Below, piece by piece: positions 36,801 to 49,200 of a stretch of DNA of 64,000 bases. The translations under genes were made by a program, and so were the position numbers. Numbering within the stretch: the stretch's first letter is position 1; every line of letters begins with the position of its first letter. This stretch comes from Ulva prolifera (taxonomy: Eukaryota; Chlorophyta; Ulvophyceae; Ulvales; Ulvaceae). The stretch spans positions 1,860,001 to 1,924,000 of the forward strand of contig JALAAN010000010.1 of NCBI GenBank assembly GCA_023078555.1. Direction: 5' to 3'. The notes beneath the pieces were generated by a model. The model was not told where the DNA came from and did not search any database. It was given only the letters and a program-made list of their open reading frames with translations.

Positions 36801-38247
36801 CATTGACAACCCCGAAATCCGGACCGGACTGATGTATGTCGGATAGTGTGCGGAGTGGTCAGTCTCGATTGGTCGAGCCGCCTGCGGCGGGGCTGTGTGC
36901 TTGCCACGGCACGGCCCAGTGTGAACGCCAGTGGAATTGTTCTATGTGGTCTAGGTCTCCACCACATAGAACAATTCCAAACATTTAGGCATAATTTCTG
37001 GATGCCAGATACATCGTCAATGAATACTGCAAGCCGTCCAACACCGGTGCGCGGCATCATGTCACTACACTACATCAAGCAGTTGGGCTGCGCGGCGTGC
37101 AGGCCCCGGTGACGGTGATGATTCTCCTGGAGTCGCCGCCGCACCTGCAGCCACTCGCGTTCAGCCTGCAGACGATCTCGATCCACGTCCTCGGCGACGT
37201 GCCCTCCCCGCCGATTGCCGGCCTCGTGCATGACTACATCTTCCAGCGCGACGACTACGTATGCCCCCCCCGGCCCCCTTCCGCCTCGTCTCTGTTGTAG
37301 CGGCGGCCTGTCACCCACCTCCCACAGAGTGCATGCATGCCTCTGTTGCCTGCTTGTAGGTGCGTGGGTAGTGCTGTGCTGACAGTTGCGCCTGCCAGAT
37401 GATGGCATGCATGGTTGGACTGCTGTGAGACCCGCCGAGATGTGGCCTGCATGCATGCCATCGTCCTAGACACACATCTGGGGCCCCCCTGGTTGTTGCC
37501 CGCGGTGCTACCTGCCTCGCTCGATTTGTCAAAGTCACACATCTGGGGCCCTGTCGCACTGCGCAACACCGGCTGCAATTTGGTGACCTCCACGACAGGC
37601 CTGTCACTGCCGCCCCGCCTGCGTGCTTACCGCCCATTTCCCGGCCGCTGGGAGCCCGCAGCCCCGCGGCGCTCTGTATGCTCCCATGCATTCACGGCAT
37701 GCATGCATGCAGGCGCACCCCGACTCCTGGCGGTACACCTGCATCGTCGTCAACTGCGTGCTCGTCGGCGCCGTCGGCCTCTTCCTCGCCGCCGCGCTGC
37801 TCACACGCAAGGACGGCTCCCCGGACGGCCCCGGCATCGAATCTGCATCGTCGTACGTCTCCTCCTACGCACCCATTCCCGTGCGGCGGCGGGGGGGCCG
37901 TCACGGTGCCGATCCTCGCGCTGCCGCCGCCGCTGCCGTCGCCGCGGCGCCGCCGCGGCGCCGCCGCCGCGTCGCCCGGGGACCCGACGTTGTTTGAGCT
38001 CGACGAGGACGGCGCGCTGTCGGCGCGGGGGGGGCGGCCGATCGACCCGGCGGTGTTCTTCGTCGGCGGGCTAGGCGCGGCCGGCCCGGACCCGGCGACG
38101 ATGTTCTTCCTGGACCGCGACGACCGCATGTCGGCGATGGAGGAGGGCGGGAGCTCGGCGGCGTCGAGCGCGAGCCCAACGTACCGCACCGCAAGCTCGA
38201 TGGGCAGCCACCTAGTGCCGTCCGACACAAGCACCGTGGAGGGGTGA
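33828..38247 (+). CDS. Spinster-like MFS transporter, tandem copy 2 (frameshift in last exon)
   Basis: Paralogue of the carrier at 27384-31409, with the same seven-exon structure and phases: 33828-33921, 34131-34198, 34332-34590, 35213-35762, 36207-36567, 37103-37258, 37713-38247. Exons 1, 2, 3, 5 and 6 have exactly the lengths of copy 1. Motifs match closely (FLDRG, GSFDLSNFQDG, GVGEASFIILAAPFI, IPLGKDAIANRN, LGDVPSPPIAGLVHD, AHPDSWRYTC). In exon 7 the frame from TM12 runs into a tail that stops at 37997, whereas the tail resembling copy 1 (DPTLFELDEDGALSA, EEGGSSAASSAS) lies in another frame to 38247. The switch point is a G7 run at 37891-37897; one G fewer restores about 673 residues. This may be a sequencing indel, a real mutation or a missed splice. 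A C27 tract precedes exon 4, and a SINE tail lies in intron 3. Confidence 0.9.
34888..34970 (-). repeat. Truncated, diverged SINE 3' tail in spinster copy 2 intron 3
   Basis: Reverse-oriented match to the SINE tail: AGTAAAGTA, ACATCTGGATTCACTTA, ACAACTCCG, CCGGGACCGCACATGCCG. More diverged than the other copies and absent from the equivalent intron of copy 1, so it was inserted after the duplication or lost from copy 1. Confidence 0.5.
35162..35188. repeat. C27 homopolymer upstream of an acceptor
   Basis: A run of 27 C ends 24 bases before the acceptor of spinster copy 2 exon 4. It occupies the position of a polypyrimidine tract. Length may be inexact. Confidence 0.9.
36790..37015. repeat. 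Element with perfect 19-bp palindrome
   Basis: Arms 36932-36950 and 36961-36979 are exact reverse complements around a 10-base spacer. Flanking sequence on both sides recurs in part at 22749-22828. The structure resembles a non-autonomous foldback or MITE-like element, here inside intron 5 of spinster copy 2. Its outer ends and target duplication are not clear. Confidence 0.6.
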
Positions 38248-39976
38248 ACACGTTGGGGGGGGGGGGGGGGGTTCATGTAGCGTGTAAAAGGGTTTCACAA
38301 CATCAAGCAAGGTCGGGGCGCCACGACAGGCTGCCGTTGGTGGCTGTGTTCGGAGCATTTAGGCTGGTGATGACCAGTGCCCACATCGATGTGGGCTGGG
38401 CGCGGCGGCCGCGATGTGCGTAGCATAGCGACATCGAGTGTTATTGCCCCATTCAAGGTGGTGGGGTGGAGGGGGACTGGGGCAGACGCCGAAGCCTTGC
38501 GTGAGCTTCAACTCACCTGAGGCGGAGGAATGCCAGCATTTGTGGGACATCCGGGGTGCTTTGTCTTATCCACTACATAGCACCCGAGAATCGGAAACAT
38601 TGAGGGGGGATTGTATCGGCTCGATGCAGTGTCATACTCGGGGGGACAAACCCCCCGAACGAGCGCAAGAAGTGACAGGATCCGTCACGACGCTGACGGT
38701 GCGGCCCGGCTGAAGCAATCGGCGCATCTCGTGTGTGTGCAGCCGCGGGTGGCAGGGGGCAGCTGCCACGCTTGAAGTTGTCCTGTAGGACAGCAAAGCT
38801 GGCTGCTGGCGGCGGAAGCTGTCACCATGGTGCCTCCCTTCTGCCCCCGCGCTACTTCATGCGTGGCTGCTGTTTCCGGCTGTGTGGATTGCCCACAAGC
38901 AGCCTGCTCAGGAAGTTTGTGCCGGCCTTGCGTGAACAGCGGCGCGGTGTCCTGTGAATGTGCTACGTGGGTGGGTAGGCATGTTCGATGTGGCTGGGGC
39001 GTGCAGCGTGGACTGTGTGGCGTAGGTGCGTCTGGGCAGACATTGTGTAGGCGTAGCGTCTGTGTATGGCCGCCGTGCATTCATCCGCAAGAGACTCGGA
39101 GGACATGCATCGTGCGGCCCTTGGGCTTGGGTTAAAGAGTGTACGTAGCAGCTACCAACGGGAGGCAATGTGCTGGCCTGCTGTGGTGGCTCTGTGAACT
39201 GTATGAGGAATTTGACTGTGGTCGAGACGTGTGTAAACGATGTGTATGTGACATTGCGTTTTGTTGAGTGTCGCTACGATGACCTTCGTGGACATGGCGG
39301 TAGGTCAGATCGCGTTCTTGGGATTCACTTGGTATGCGGGACGGACAGAAATGCAGCTGGACTCATGAAGGGACCTTGCTTGTGTCAACATTGTACTTGA
39401 AGTCTTGGACACCATAACACAACACAAATTCTTCTGAAAGCTGCACGAGGCAAATACAGGGCTATTGTGCACATTCGTGTCGTTCCGGTCGATCGGATGT
39501 CACCTGCGGTGAAGTATTCTGGCTTTTGCTCATGTTAAATGTGAGTGTGTGAATGGCAGCATTTCATGTTCATTTCCTGTGGGACACCCGGGCATGAAGA
39601 TCTATTTACAGTAAAACTTTACAGCATACCATCATACGAGGCAAGCACTGAGAGTTCCGTTTCGGCAGGTGACGTCCGCAGTCATGTCCGTCTTCAGATG
39701 CTTTTGTTATCGCTGAGGCGTGGTCTGATCTCAGTGGACGACCAACTGCACTTCTGGCCATCGAATTCAAGCAAAGCTGTGCACAGGCATGGCACTCGTT
39801 TACGCTTTCACGAGCAAAGTTGGTTCACAAGCGCTCCAGGGCAGATGGTGCTTGACGTACGAACGTTGACTCCGCGTGTGAACGTTTCAGGAGCTGATCG
39901 CATGTCTGCTTTCGACACCTCTGGTGTCGCCTAGGCCTGATGGAGCACAGTTCCTTAACAAACCGAACGGACAGCC
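38248..39976. other. Intergenic region between spinster copy 2 and Nup88
   Basis: Starts with a G17 run (38255-38271) right after the carrier stop. A plus-strand ORF at 39545-39934 (containing SLRRGLISVDDQLHFWPSNS) ends 42 bp before the Nup88 start and has a beta-strand-like pattern; it may be an upstream exon or a fragment, but I could not join it. No other gene is supported. Confidence 0.4.
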
Positions 39977-41358
39977 ATGGAAGCGTTCGTTAAACTAGCC
40001 CAGAATAATAATGGAACCAGTGATGATGTAATCCTTGATACGGCAGATAATGGGCTTGCTTTCCTGTTCAACCGGAAGGGTCATCTATGGAGGGCTGACG
40101 GCAGGTTGCTGCATCTAGATAAGAGCGCCTACTATGATGCCCACTGCTATGAGCTTCGATGTAAGCGAGAAAGGAAGTGGCAGTCTCTCCAGTGCGAGAG
40201 CTTGCATGCTCACGCTGATGGAGGTTTTGTCTTGGTCCACGCTACACAGGTACGTTGTTACGCAGTGCGTGCTAGGTACAATCGATCGGATCCTGTGGCC
40301 ATGGCCATGATCCGTATTCTCAATGTTTCTGCTGCAGGAGATCGGGTATCGGCGTGAACACGTCGTGCTGCTGGTGGATACCAACACTGCCGTTCCAAGG
40401 GAGCAACCAAAGCCACAACGCATCCGCATCGGGGCAGATGAGAAGGAATATGTCATGATCGTTCAAAAGCTGAACTGTCTAGCGCAGGAGGTTGACGAAG
40501 CTCGCATTGCAGCAAACGGTCTTGAAGTACTTCAGGTGGGTGGCTGTCTTCCTGTGTGGCCAAACGCAGTTGTTGAACCGCTGCCTGCGTCATGTAGATC
40601 ATGAATTAAGCAATATTTGAATCCGCACACCTGCCAGGCACAGATTGGCCTGCAGCTTCACGATTGCTGATACAGAAGCCTCGACATGTCTGCATGATTC
40701 AGCCATGCGACGTCTGCAGATGTGTATAGCTGCCCATCAAGTAAATGATCTCGCTGATCAAGTGCACATGCTGCTTGTACGTGCAGGTGTCCTGGCATCC
40801 ACACAGCCCAGCCCACTTTGCAGTGCTGACCTCGGACAATGCATTCTCCATCTTCAGAGTGCACCAGCCCTCCACGCCAGAGCAGCTATTCAAGATCAGC
40901 CCTCCACAGTCCATGCCTGCGCGGCTGTCCGTCCTCTCCTTAGAGGACAAGCCATCAGATGCTCTTGTGTTTGCAGCTTTCACGTTCGGCTCGGTCCATG
41001 CATGGGACCCGCTGCTCGTGTACCTGCTGACCAGGTGTGGACTTCCACTCTGCACCATGAGCCTGCACTCACTACACCAACCTCTTATCTTGTTGTCGAG
41101 TATGCAACCCCGTCCTTAGGCAGCATACTGGGCATGTTTTGCTGCATCTGCGTCTGCTTTGGCATCCCTGTTAAAACTGCAGCACGATGCAGACCTACCA
41201 GTGTCATCGCGAAGCCCAATAGACAATCGACACAACGTTTCACCATGACAATATCGCGAGGCACTTAGCTGCCTGGCTCCACCTCTGCGACACACACGCT
41301 ACCAGCACCTAGCCCTGGCAATAGGTGACGAGGAGAGTCATCCCTGCCTCGTCAGCTG

Positions 41359-41444
<86 letters not shown>

Positions 41445-44400
41445 GGCCTATACTTTCGCTCAGATTGCGGCCTCGCCACGAGACACAGTTGATATGCTGA
41501 ACAACTTCATAAAGGGATCTCGATGGCATATCTTCAAACATCTGCATGCAATCGTGCTCCCGTAGATCAAGCTGCAGGCTCATGGAGCTTTGTGTATCAG
41601 TGCAAAGCAACATCGTCAGTTTGACCAGCACCAACCTGATGGATCCCGGACCTACGTCAACATGCCTGCTTTGTGCGGCCATGCTATCACATGTGCCACG
41701 TGCGGACGATCCCGCCTTCAAAGAGGACACCGCCTGAGTCTACCTAATCGCGCCCTTGCCCTCCCACCATTCGACACACCCCGATCATGACCCCACTCCG
41801 CCACGTGGCTGGAATGATCTCACAACGTTCTGTGTTTGGGGACATCGCCGGCATGTGTAGGCCGTGCCGTGGCACTGCACGATATCCGCGCTGCTACCTG
41901 CCTCTCCGACTTTGTCATTGTAACCCACAAACAGCCCCCCCCCCCCAACCCCCCCCCATTTCCCGCACCGTGTTGTGTTGTAGCCGCCGCAGCATCCTGG
42001 TGCCATCGTCAGACAGATCATGCTGACGGGCCATCTAGGTTCCTCCAGACACCGCGCCACAGTGCAGGTCCGGGGAGGTCTACGCGCTGGGGCCGGCGGC
42101 GCCGTTCGGCATGCCGCTGCGCGCTGCGGCCGTGCTGGCGCTCAAGGCCGCGTGCCGCGACGACCCCGCGGCGCTCACGTGGCTACAGGCGGCCACGCAG
42201 CACGCCGAGGTCGCGGCGCCGCGTGAGGCACTGCAGCAGAAGGAGTTCTGGCGCGTGCCGAGCTCGCTGCTGCGCGTCGCGCCTCACCACGTCCCGGGCC
42301 GGGTCGTCGCGCTGACGGTGCGGCGTCTCCAGCCCCCCTCGAAAGTTTTCCCCTTCCCCTCACCCGGCACAGCTGGGCTGCAGTTCTTGCATGCATGTGC
42401 GCCACAAAGCGGCCGTGTGCGGTGACAGCTGACGAGTTCACCGACACGGTGCTGATGCATGACTAGCATCGTGGTCCCGATACCATCTGTAGAATGACAA
42501 CTCGTCGTGAGCGTGGAATTGAGCCAGACAGAATGCAGCGGGTTGACCAGATCCAAAGCTGATCAACCCAGAGTATGAAACAATTGGTCAGACTGTGGCA
42601 GCTGCGCCACGCTCCCACGCCCATGGATCACATGCAGAAGCCTGTCAAATCTACATCGTTGAGCTACCCTTGTGCATGGAGCAGGTGACGCCGAAACCCT
42701 CATGGCATACACACCCGCTCTCTTGTACTTTGCTATGCTGGGACGCCTGTGCTGCAGCGCGGCAAGCTCCTGCCTCACCGACTGCTGTCAATAGGAGTTA
42801 ATAGACAGCAACCGAGCGCGAAAAATCCCAATTCGCAATGGAACGGTGACATCGAGGCGTGTGCAGGGGCCCCTGGTGGCTGCCCCAGAGCGCGGCGAAG
42901 CGTACACGGCCCTCACGCTGCTGTCCGACAGGCCGCACGGCTCCCCCGCCGACTCTCCCGCAGTGGTCAACGCATTTGTGGCCACAGGGGTGCCCGGGCG
43001 CATGCATGGGTATGTCGCGGTCAGCGTGCTGCCAGCGCTGCCGCTGCCGGACTGGGGCCTGGGCGACCCTGTGGCCGACACTGACGGTGCGGCACCCCCT
43101 CCTCGCATCCGCATGCATGCGGCCGTGAGTAAAGTAAATCTGAAGCCCCATCGGTACATATGCGCAACACATGGCATGTGTTTGTGTCTGTAGAGGTAAG
43201 GGTGGAGTCGGTGCTTGTGCTGTGGATCTGTATGTGCCGGGCGCTGTGCTGGTGACTGTTCGGGTTGATAAGGTTGTAGTTCACTGTTGTGAATGCTCGT
43301 CCGCCTTCACGCACACGGCACCGCACAGCCGCCACCCCTAGTTGACCAGGCGGTCTACCTTGAGATGGTCTCTATTGTGAGTCGAGTGAGTGGGATCAGG
43401 TGCATGTTCAGATAACTGCTTTTGGTTGCAAAGCCTGGTAGTCCGTTTTGGCGGTCTGCCATGCAATAGTCCGAGTCCATGTAAGTTGCCATAAAGGACC
43501 GCGCACACGCAGACCGCGGCGCCCTGACTCACGTGTGCCAGACCGTCACCCGCATCGTCGCGGCCACGGCAGAGGAGCCGCCGCCACCCCTGGAGGACCT
43601 CCAGCTTGAACTCGACGTGGCCGAGCCCGCGGCGGCGGCCACCGGCGCGGGCGCCCGGCGGACGCTGCAGGAGCGGACGTGGGCGCGGGCGGTGCGCATG
43701 CATGCCGCGGCCTCCTCCTCCGGCACCGCGGCGCCGCTTGCGGCGCTCCAGCTCGGCGGCGCGGTGTGGAAGCTCCACGTGCGTGCGCTGCCGATCCTCT
43801 GCGGCCGTGAGCCCCCCGGCGGCGGCGCCGCCGCCGCCGCCGCTGGCGGGAGCTCCCTCGGGTCCATGGCCGGCTTCATCGGCAACGGCGCGGACAGCAG
43901 CACGCCGCCAGGGTCACCGCTGTCGCAGCCCGCGACAACCCCCCGTGCAGCCGCCGCCCCCAGCCTACCGCGGTCGGACCTGGAGCGAGTGGCCATCCCG
44001 GCCGTCGAGGCCGCGGGGCTGCGCTGCGTGCGCATGTTCTGGAACGTCCTCGTCGGCGACGTCGTCGTCGGGCTGCTCGGTGACGGGTCAGGGTTCTCGG
44101 CCGACGGCGGTGCGCTCGCGGCCGCCGTCCCCGGCCTCCTCGACTTCGCGGACGCGCCGGACGTGGGAGACCCGCTGGAGGCCTTGGAGCCCCCGAGTGT
44201 TTCCGGGGGCCTCGCTGCGGCGCAGAGCCCGCAGCTGCTGCGCAGCACGCAGCACGCCGCCGACGAGGTTGACAGCACCGCGGTCGAGGTGGAGCGGGTG
44301 CTGCGGACGGCGTACAGGGTGCGCTGCCCCGAGATACCGAGGGTGGCTGAGGGGGTGCCGGAGGACGCGGCGGGCAACGTGGCGGCCAAGGCGCTGCATG

Positions 44401-46215
44401 AGGGGATGCGGGCGCTGCTGGACACCGGCGTCGCGCACTGCGAGCGGATGCATGTGCTGCTGCTGGAGCGGTTCAAGGTGGTGGCGGGGCGGCTGGACGA
44501 GGAGGAGCAGGAGGCGGACGTGGCAGGGCTGCAGGATCAGCTCAACACGATTGTGGAGCGCAACGCGTTGCTGCGGGGCCGCGTCGCCGCGGCGCTGAAG
44601 GTGCGGCAGCTGGCCACTCCACCGTGCTGTGCCAGGACGGAGGTGCTTGACGGCGGAAGGCCGCTCCCGTCATGATCTCCGCTGTCGGTGCTTGACGGCG
44701 GAAGGCCGCTCCCGTCATGATTTCCGCTGTCGGTGCTTGACGGCGGAAGGCCGCTCCCGTCATGATTTCCGCTGTCGGTGCTTGACGGCGGAAGGCCGCT
44801 CCCGTCATGATCTCCGCTGTCAGTGCTTGACGGCGGAAGGCCGCTCCCGTCATGATCTCCGCTGTCGGTGCTTGACGGCGGAAGGCCGCTCCCGTCATGA
44901 TTTCCGCTGTCGGTGCTTGACGGCGGAAGGCCGCTCCCGTCATGATCTCCGCTGTCAGTGCTTGACGGCGGAAGGCCGCTCCCGTCATGATCTCCGCTGT
45001 CGGTGCTTGACGGCGGAAGGCCGCTCCCGTCATGATCTCCGCTGTCGGTGCTTGACGGCGGAAGGCCGCTCCCGTCATGATCTCCGCTGTCGGTGCTTGA
45101 CGACGGGAGCGGCCTTCGGGCGAGCATTGCACCAGCGTGTGCATGCATGCATGGTGATTCCTCGGACGAGCCTCCCATTGGCGGCGCCCGTGATGGGTCG
45201 ACGTGAGTTCGCGGCGGCTGGTCGCCTTGCCTAGCAGCGCCGCATGATTGCTTGACTGGTCCCGTACTTCCGCAGGACCTCCGTTGTGTTTGGTACGTGC
45301 ATTGCCGGTCGGGCTGGGGCAGCTCACAAAAGCATTCGTGTGTCTGCTGTATGCTTCCACCCATTCTCACCTCACGAGACTTGACGCAGCCCAACGAGCG
45401 GCAGCGCGCTACGCTGCGTGCTGTTTGATCTGCGCTTCGATTGAAAGCCTGCACCATGCGGGGTGCTGGCGCCAGGGTACGGCGAGGCTTCATGCGGACA
45501 CACACTCGCGTGGGGTGCGCTACAGGTGCAGGCGTCTCTGTCGGACCGCACTGACGCGCTGTGCAACGCGACCCTGCTCAACGCCGAGTGGCGGCACTGC
45601 GCGCTCAATGCCGCGGAGGAGCGCGCCGCCGTCGACGTCACCCGCGCCGAGGAGAGGCTCGCGGCCACGCAGCGCAGCGCGCAGCGCGTCGCGGAGCGCG
45701 TGGAGGGCCTCGCCGCGCCGCGCGAGCCGTCCGCCGCTCTCGCGGGTGGAGGCACCGCACTTGTTGCTAGAGGTGCACCGGTGGCGACAGGGGGGCCGCT
45801 GCCAGCCCCTGCCGCGGCGTCGTGGGGAGCGGGGAGGGGTGCGAGTGCTCTGCGGTACGGCCGCGGTGGGAGGGCGTTTGCAGGGGCGGGGGTGCCACGG
45901 GGGGGCGCGCTGGGGGCACCGGCACATTCCCGGGGGCTCTGGGGAGGGGCGGACCTGGGCAAACTGGCGCCTACGGCATCTGGTGGGAGTCCTCGGGCGG
46001 GTGTGTCCAGGGGGCGGGGACAGGGTTTGCACCTGGGGCGGGGGGGCCGTGCTGGTCGCACCGCGGAGGGGCCCGCGAAAGCGAAGCGCGATGGCCAGAG
46101 GTGGCAGGCGCTGACTCGGCAGGTGACAGCTGTGCAGGTGCAGTTGCAGGAGGTGCAGCAGCTGCAGCAGGAGGTGGGGCACCTCTTTGAGGATGCAGCC
46201 CGTGAGTACCAGTAG
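39977..46215 (+). CDS. NUP88: Nucleoporin Nup88
   Basis: Component of the cytoplasmic face of the nuclear pore, where it works with Nup214 and Nup62 in mRNA and protein export. Seven exons join in phase to 988 residues: 39977-40249, 40338-40535, 40787-41034, 42068-42317, 42867-43086, 43513-44600, 45526-46215. The N-terminal beta-propeller is recognisable: NRKGHLWRADGRLL, then SWHPHSPAHFAVLTSDNAFS, a hallmark of the family, then VYLLTRSGEVYALGPAAPFG and GPLVAAPE. The last two exons encode the Ala-rich linker and C-terminal coiled coils (ALKVQASLSDRTDAL, LTRQVTAVQVQLQEVQQLQQ). Human Nup88 has 741 residues; the excess is in low-complexity Ala/Gly insertions. Exons A-C have mixed codon use, while D-G are extremely GC rich. 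Introns contain a (CA)41 microsatellite and a 45-bp minisatellite. The start is the first ATG after stops, in a CAGCCATGG context; further 5' exons are not excluded. Confidence 0.9.
41361..41442. repeat. (CA)41 microsatellite
   Basis: 82 bp of pure CA within the 1033-bp third intron of Nup88. It opens artefactual frames on the minus strand. Confidence 0.97.
44643..45117. repeat. 45-bp minisatellite, ten units, with inverted end
   Basis: Ten head-to-tail units start at 44643 and every 45 bp to 45048; units differ only at one or two sites (TGATCTCC or TGATTTCC, GTCGGTG or GTCAGTG). An eleventh begins at 45093 but after 9 bases continues with GACGGGAGCGGCCTTC (45102-45117), the exact reverse complement of the unit core. 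The period is a multiple of three and lacks stops in several frames, so large repeat ORFs appear on both strands. It lies in the last intron of Nup88 (44601-45525). Confidence 0.95.
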
Positions 46216-49200
46216 CGGCTGCGATGTGGCTACAGGGCACACGCGCATGGGGTGCAAGTGCCTCCCCCACCCTCAACGCGCCCCGGCGCATGTGCTGTGT
46301 TCGCGGACGACATGCACGCCTGTGTGCCACACGCGGTTCCGCTCGTTCATGCGTGCGGCACAGTGCATGCGTGTCTGTGCGGAGTCCCGTCCACCGAGCG
46401 GGGCGGAAACAGGCATTTGGCAGAAATCCACATGGACCATGTAACAATGAGGATGCCGGCAGCGGCGGGAGCGTGCTGCGCAGGGGGGCTGTGTAAAGGG
46501 GTAGCGGCGGCAGTGGGAAGGTGGGCAAGAGGCATCCGTTCAGAGGAGTCGGTCCGCACACCACGGCCGTCGAGGTCCTGGCCGTTGCCTGTCGCCGCAG
46601 CCTGTGTGAGCACACCGGCACCCGCGGAGCCTCGCCACACTTCGACCTTGTATTACTTACATCTATACCACCTATGCATACTTCCTCGTGCATGCTTCCC
46701 GTGACACTCGTTCCAGTGTAGATCATGATTCAAAGGCCCGAAACACAAGTCTCAGAAGTCCAAGCCTTTGCGAACCCACGCCATTGTGAGACATTCGGTG
46801 TGAGTATGGCGGCTTCCGGTGGTCGACATGGCCACCGTGTGTGAAGGGTGACAGTTTGCACAAGCTCGGGGTGTTGCAAAGTGGAGCGCCCGAGCAGGGT
46901 GCAACGCATTGTAGTTGTCTGTGAAGATTTGCATTGATGGTAGGTCGCAGGCAACAGCGTCTCCGTGATCCTACAGTTCGGCAATGGACAGAGTCGCAGA
47001 AGTTGGCATGCCAGACAAGCTAGACACAATCAGATGATCACGCACAGACCACTGGTGTATCTATAGTGGACAGGATTACACACTCCCGCAATTTCGACCT
47101 CATTGATGCCCACCTTTGCAATCTGGGGCCGTTTATGGCATACAAACATCAGATCAGTGGCTACCTCATTGAGGAACAAGTGCTTGCAGTCCTTGAGTGC
47201 GCCTCAGGCCGACGTATGCGCCCAATGTGGCTTGAACTGTTGTGCTTGCAGTGAGCTGGAAACGACTGCAGCCTCACTGTAACAACCAAGGTGGCTGTTC
47301 GCTACTGTACTGGTGTGCATTGTGCAAGCTTGCAGCCACAGACACGGCACATGCCATCAGCTACACTCACACACCCTTTCGCCTCAGCGACGCAGGTGTC
47401 AGGCCCACCATCTCCATTCTCAGCAGCTACGCTTGTTCCTTTCTTGTTTTGGTGCCATGGTTTAACATGTTGAGCTCGTGCCAGCGCCCGTGCCTTCAAC
47501 ATTTACATGATCCTTGCGGTCACAACCTCAAGGCAGCCACACCTGGGAGAGGCCTCTCCACGCGCAGCCGGAGGCAGTTCGGTTGCGCAGTGAGTTCAGT
47601 GGCGCAAGCAGCAACTACAGGGTCCAATGGGTTGAGGACGGATTAAAAGCTACCCCCTCCGTTTCAGGAGGTCGTGGGTTCGATTCTGCGTGCGCTTTGG
47701 GGAATCGAAACGGCCGCACGTGACCACCTCGCTTAGCACAGGAGGAGGCCCTGTGAGTTGCGTACGGTCGTCTGAGGGGGGTTTCCAGGTGGTTTACCCC
47801 TTCGGCATATGTGGTCCCGTTAATTCGGAGTTGTCAATGTCCAATAGGATACGGCTCAGTAAATTTAGATTTACTTTACTTTACAGCATTGCAATACGCT
47901 ACAACACTCCGTGAGTACGCGGTGCTTGTGCCACGATGCTGCTGACCTTGCTTGCATAGGCACTGCATGTAGCAGCAGAAACATATGCAGCATGTGAGAC
48001 ATACCTCAGGCCGATCAGGCGGCAGCTCGATCATGGTGACTGTGATGCTGACATCTAGGCCAGCATGTGGACACAGAAGCTGCCCGGTGCCCATGCAGTG
48101 ACGTGACCAGCTCAGCAGTGTTCACAAGAGCATGCTGAACGGGCATCTCCTTGGACATCAGCCCTGAACCCTCCCTTGCGCAGAATTTCGAAGTTTGGGG
48201 ACAGCTCGCTGGAGGTCTGCCGCGCCCAGCCATCCAATTGAATGGTGTGATCTGTGTGTGCATGTTGCATCACGGGTCCTGGTTGGCCACTGCGGCTACA
48301 GCATCGCCACAAATGGATCTCTCCTTTCAGTGATACGGGCGAATACTTACTGTCCCTGTGTGTGTGTGAGCAAAAACAAATCCAGGCAGCTGTAGGAGAT
48401 CATTCTTCACCTACCAACAGGAGGCGTTTGTCCACACCGAATGGTCGATGCACCCAGATCTTGCTATTCGGCTTCGAGAGATGTATCTGCAAGGCTCTGC
48501 CCGGGCACTGCGATACGACTGCGCTCGGAGATGGCCAAGGCTGACTGCGGCCTGCCGTACATACAAGACAGAAAACCACATGTGAGAATACATGAGCAAC
48601 ATTACGGATGAGCCCTTGCTGAATGCTGCTGCATCTGTCCAGCGGCTGACGCACCTCCGCCACGAGTCTGCTCACAGCCATAGTGTTGTAGCGGTGCACT
48701 GCAACACAGTCCTAAGGCTGCTACGTGTGTTTTACAAGGACAAAGCAAGCAAGGGAGGTAGCACCGCAAGCAACAACCACGGGAATCGCACACCACGCAA
48801 CAAGCCACACGCAGCACACACCAACACACCCACGCAACATCAGCACCTGCGCCGGCCACAGCCACACAGCCACACACACGACCACGCACACGCACGCACC
48901 CACAAGCTTCTCACCCAACACCCACGCCTGTAAGTGTGTAAGCACAATAGCATGTATGGTATACTCGTCACAACCAGCAGACCACATCATGTGCTCTATA
49001 TGCTTTGTTACATTGGATTTGAGCTGCTTTGTCGCTCCATGTCTGAGCTGTGCTAAGAGTGGAGGCTGGGCAGAGGTGCTTGGCACAATATGTCAGCACT
49101 AGTGTGGTTGAGAATGGGTAGTTACAGCCCGGTGGTAAGGGGCATTCGCCACCATTGCGTCTGACCTAGTTCACAAAGCTACATGGTACTACTTAGGGAA

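Noticed and set aside
44643..45092. Regular repeats resembling a CRISPR array
   Set aside because: The units are contiguous and identical throughout, with no unique spacers, and they lie in a eukaryotic intron.
44537..45505. 322- and 272-codon minus ORFs and a 201-codon plus ORF with perfect 15-residue repeats
   Set aside because: They are the 45-bp intronic minisatellite read in frames without stops; flanking exons splice around it.
46752..46934. Minus frame containing CANCH, like a cytochrome c haem motif
   Set aside because: Only 60 codons, with no other cytochrome c features; a chance motif is more likely.
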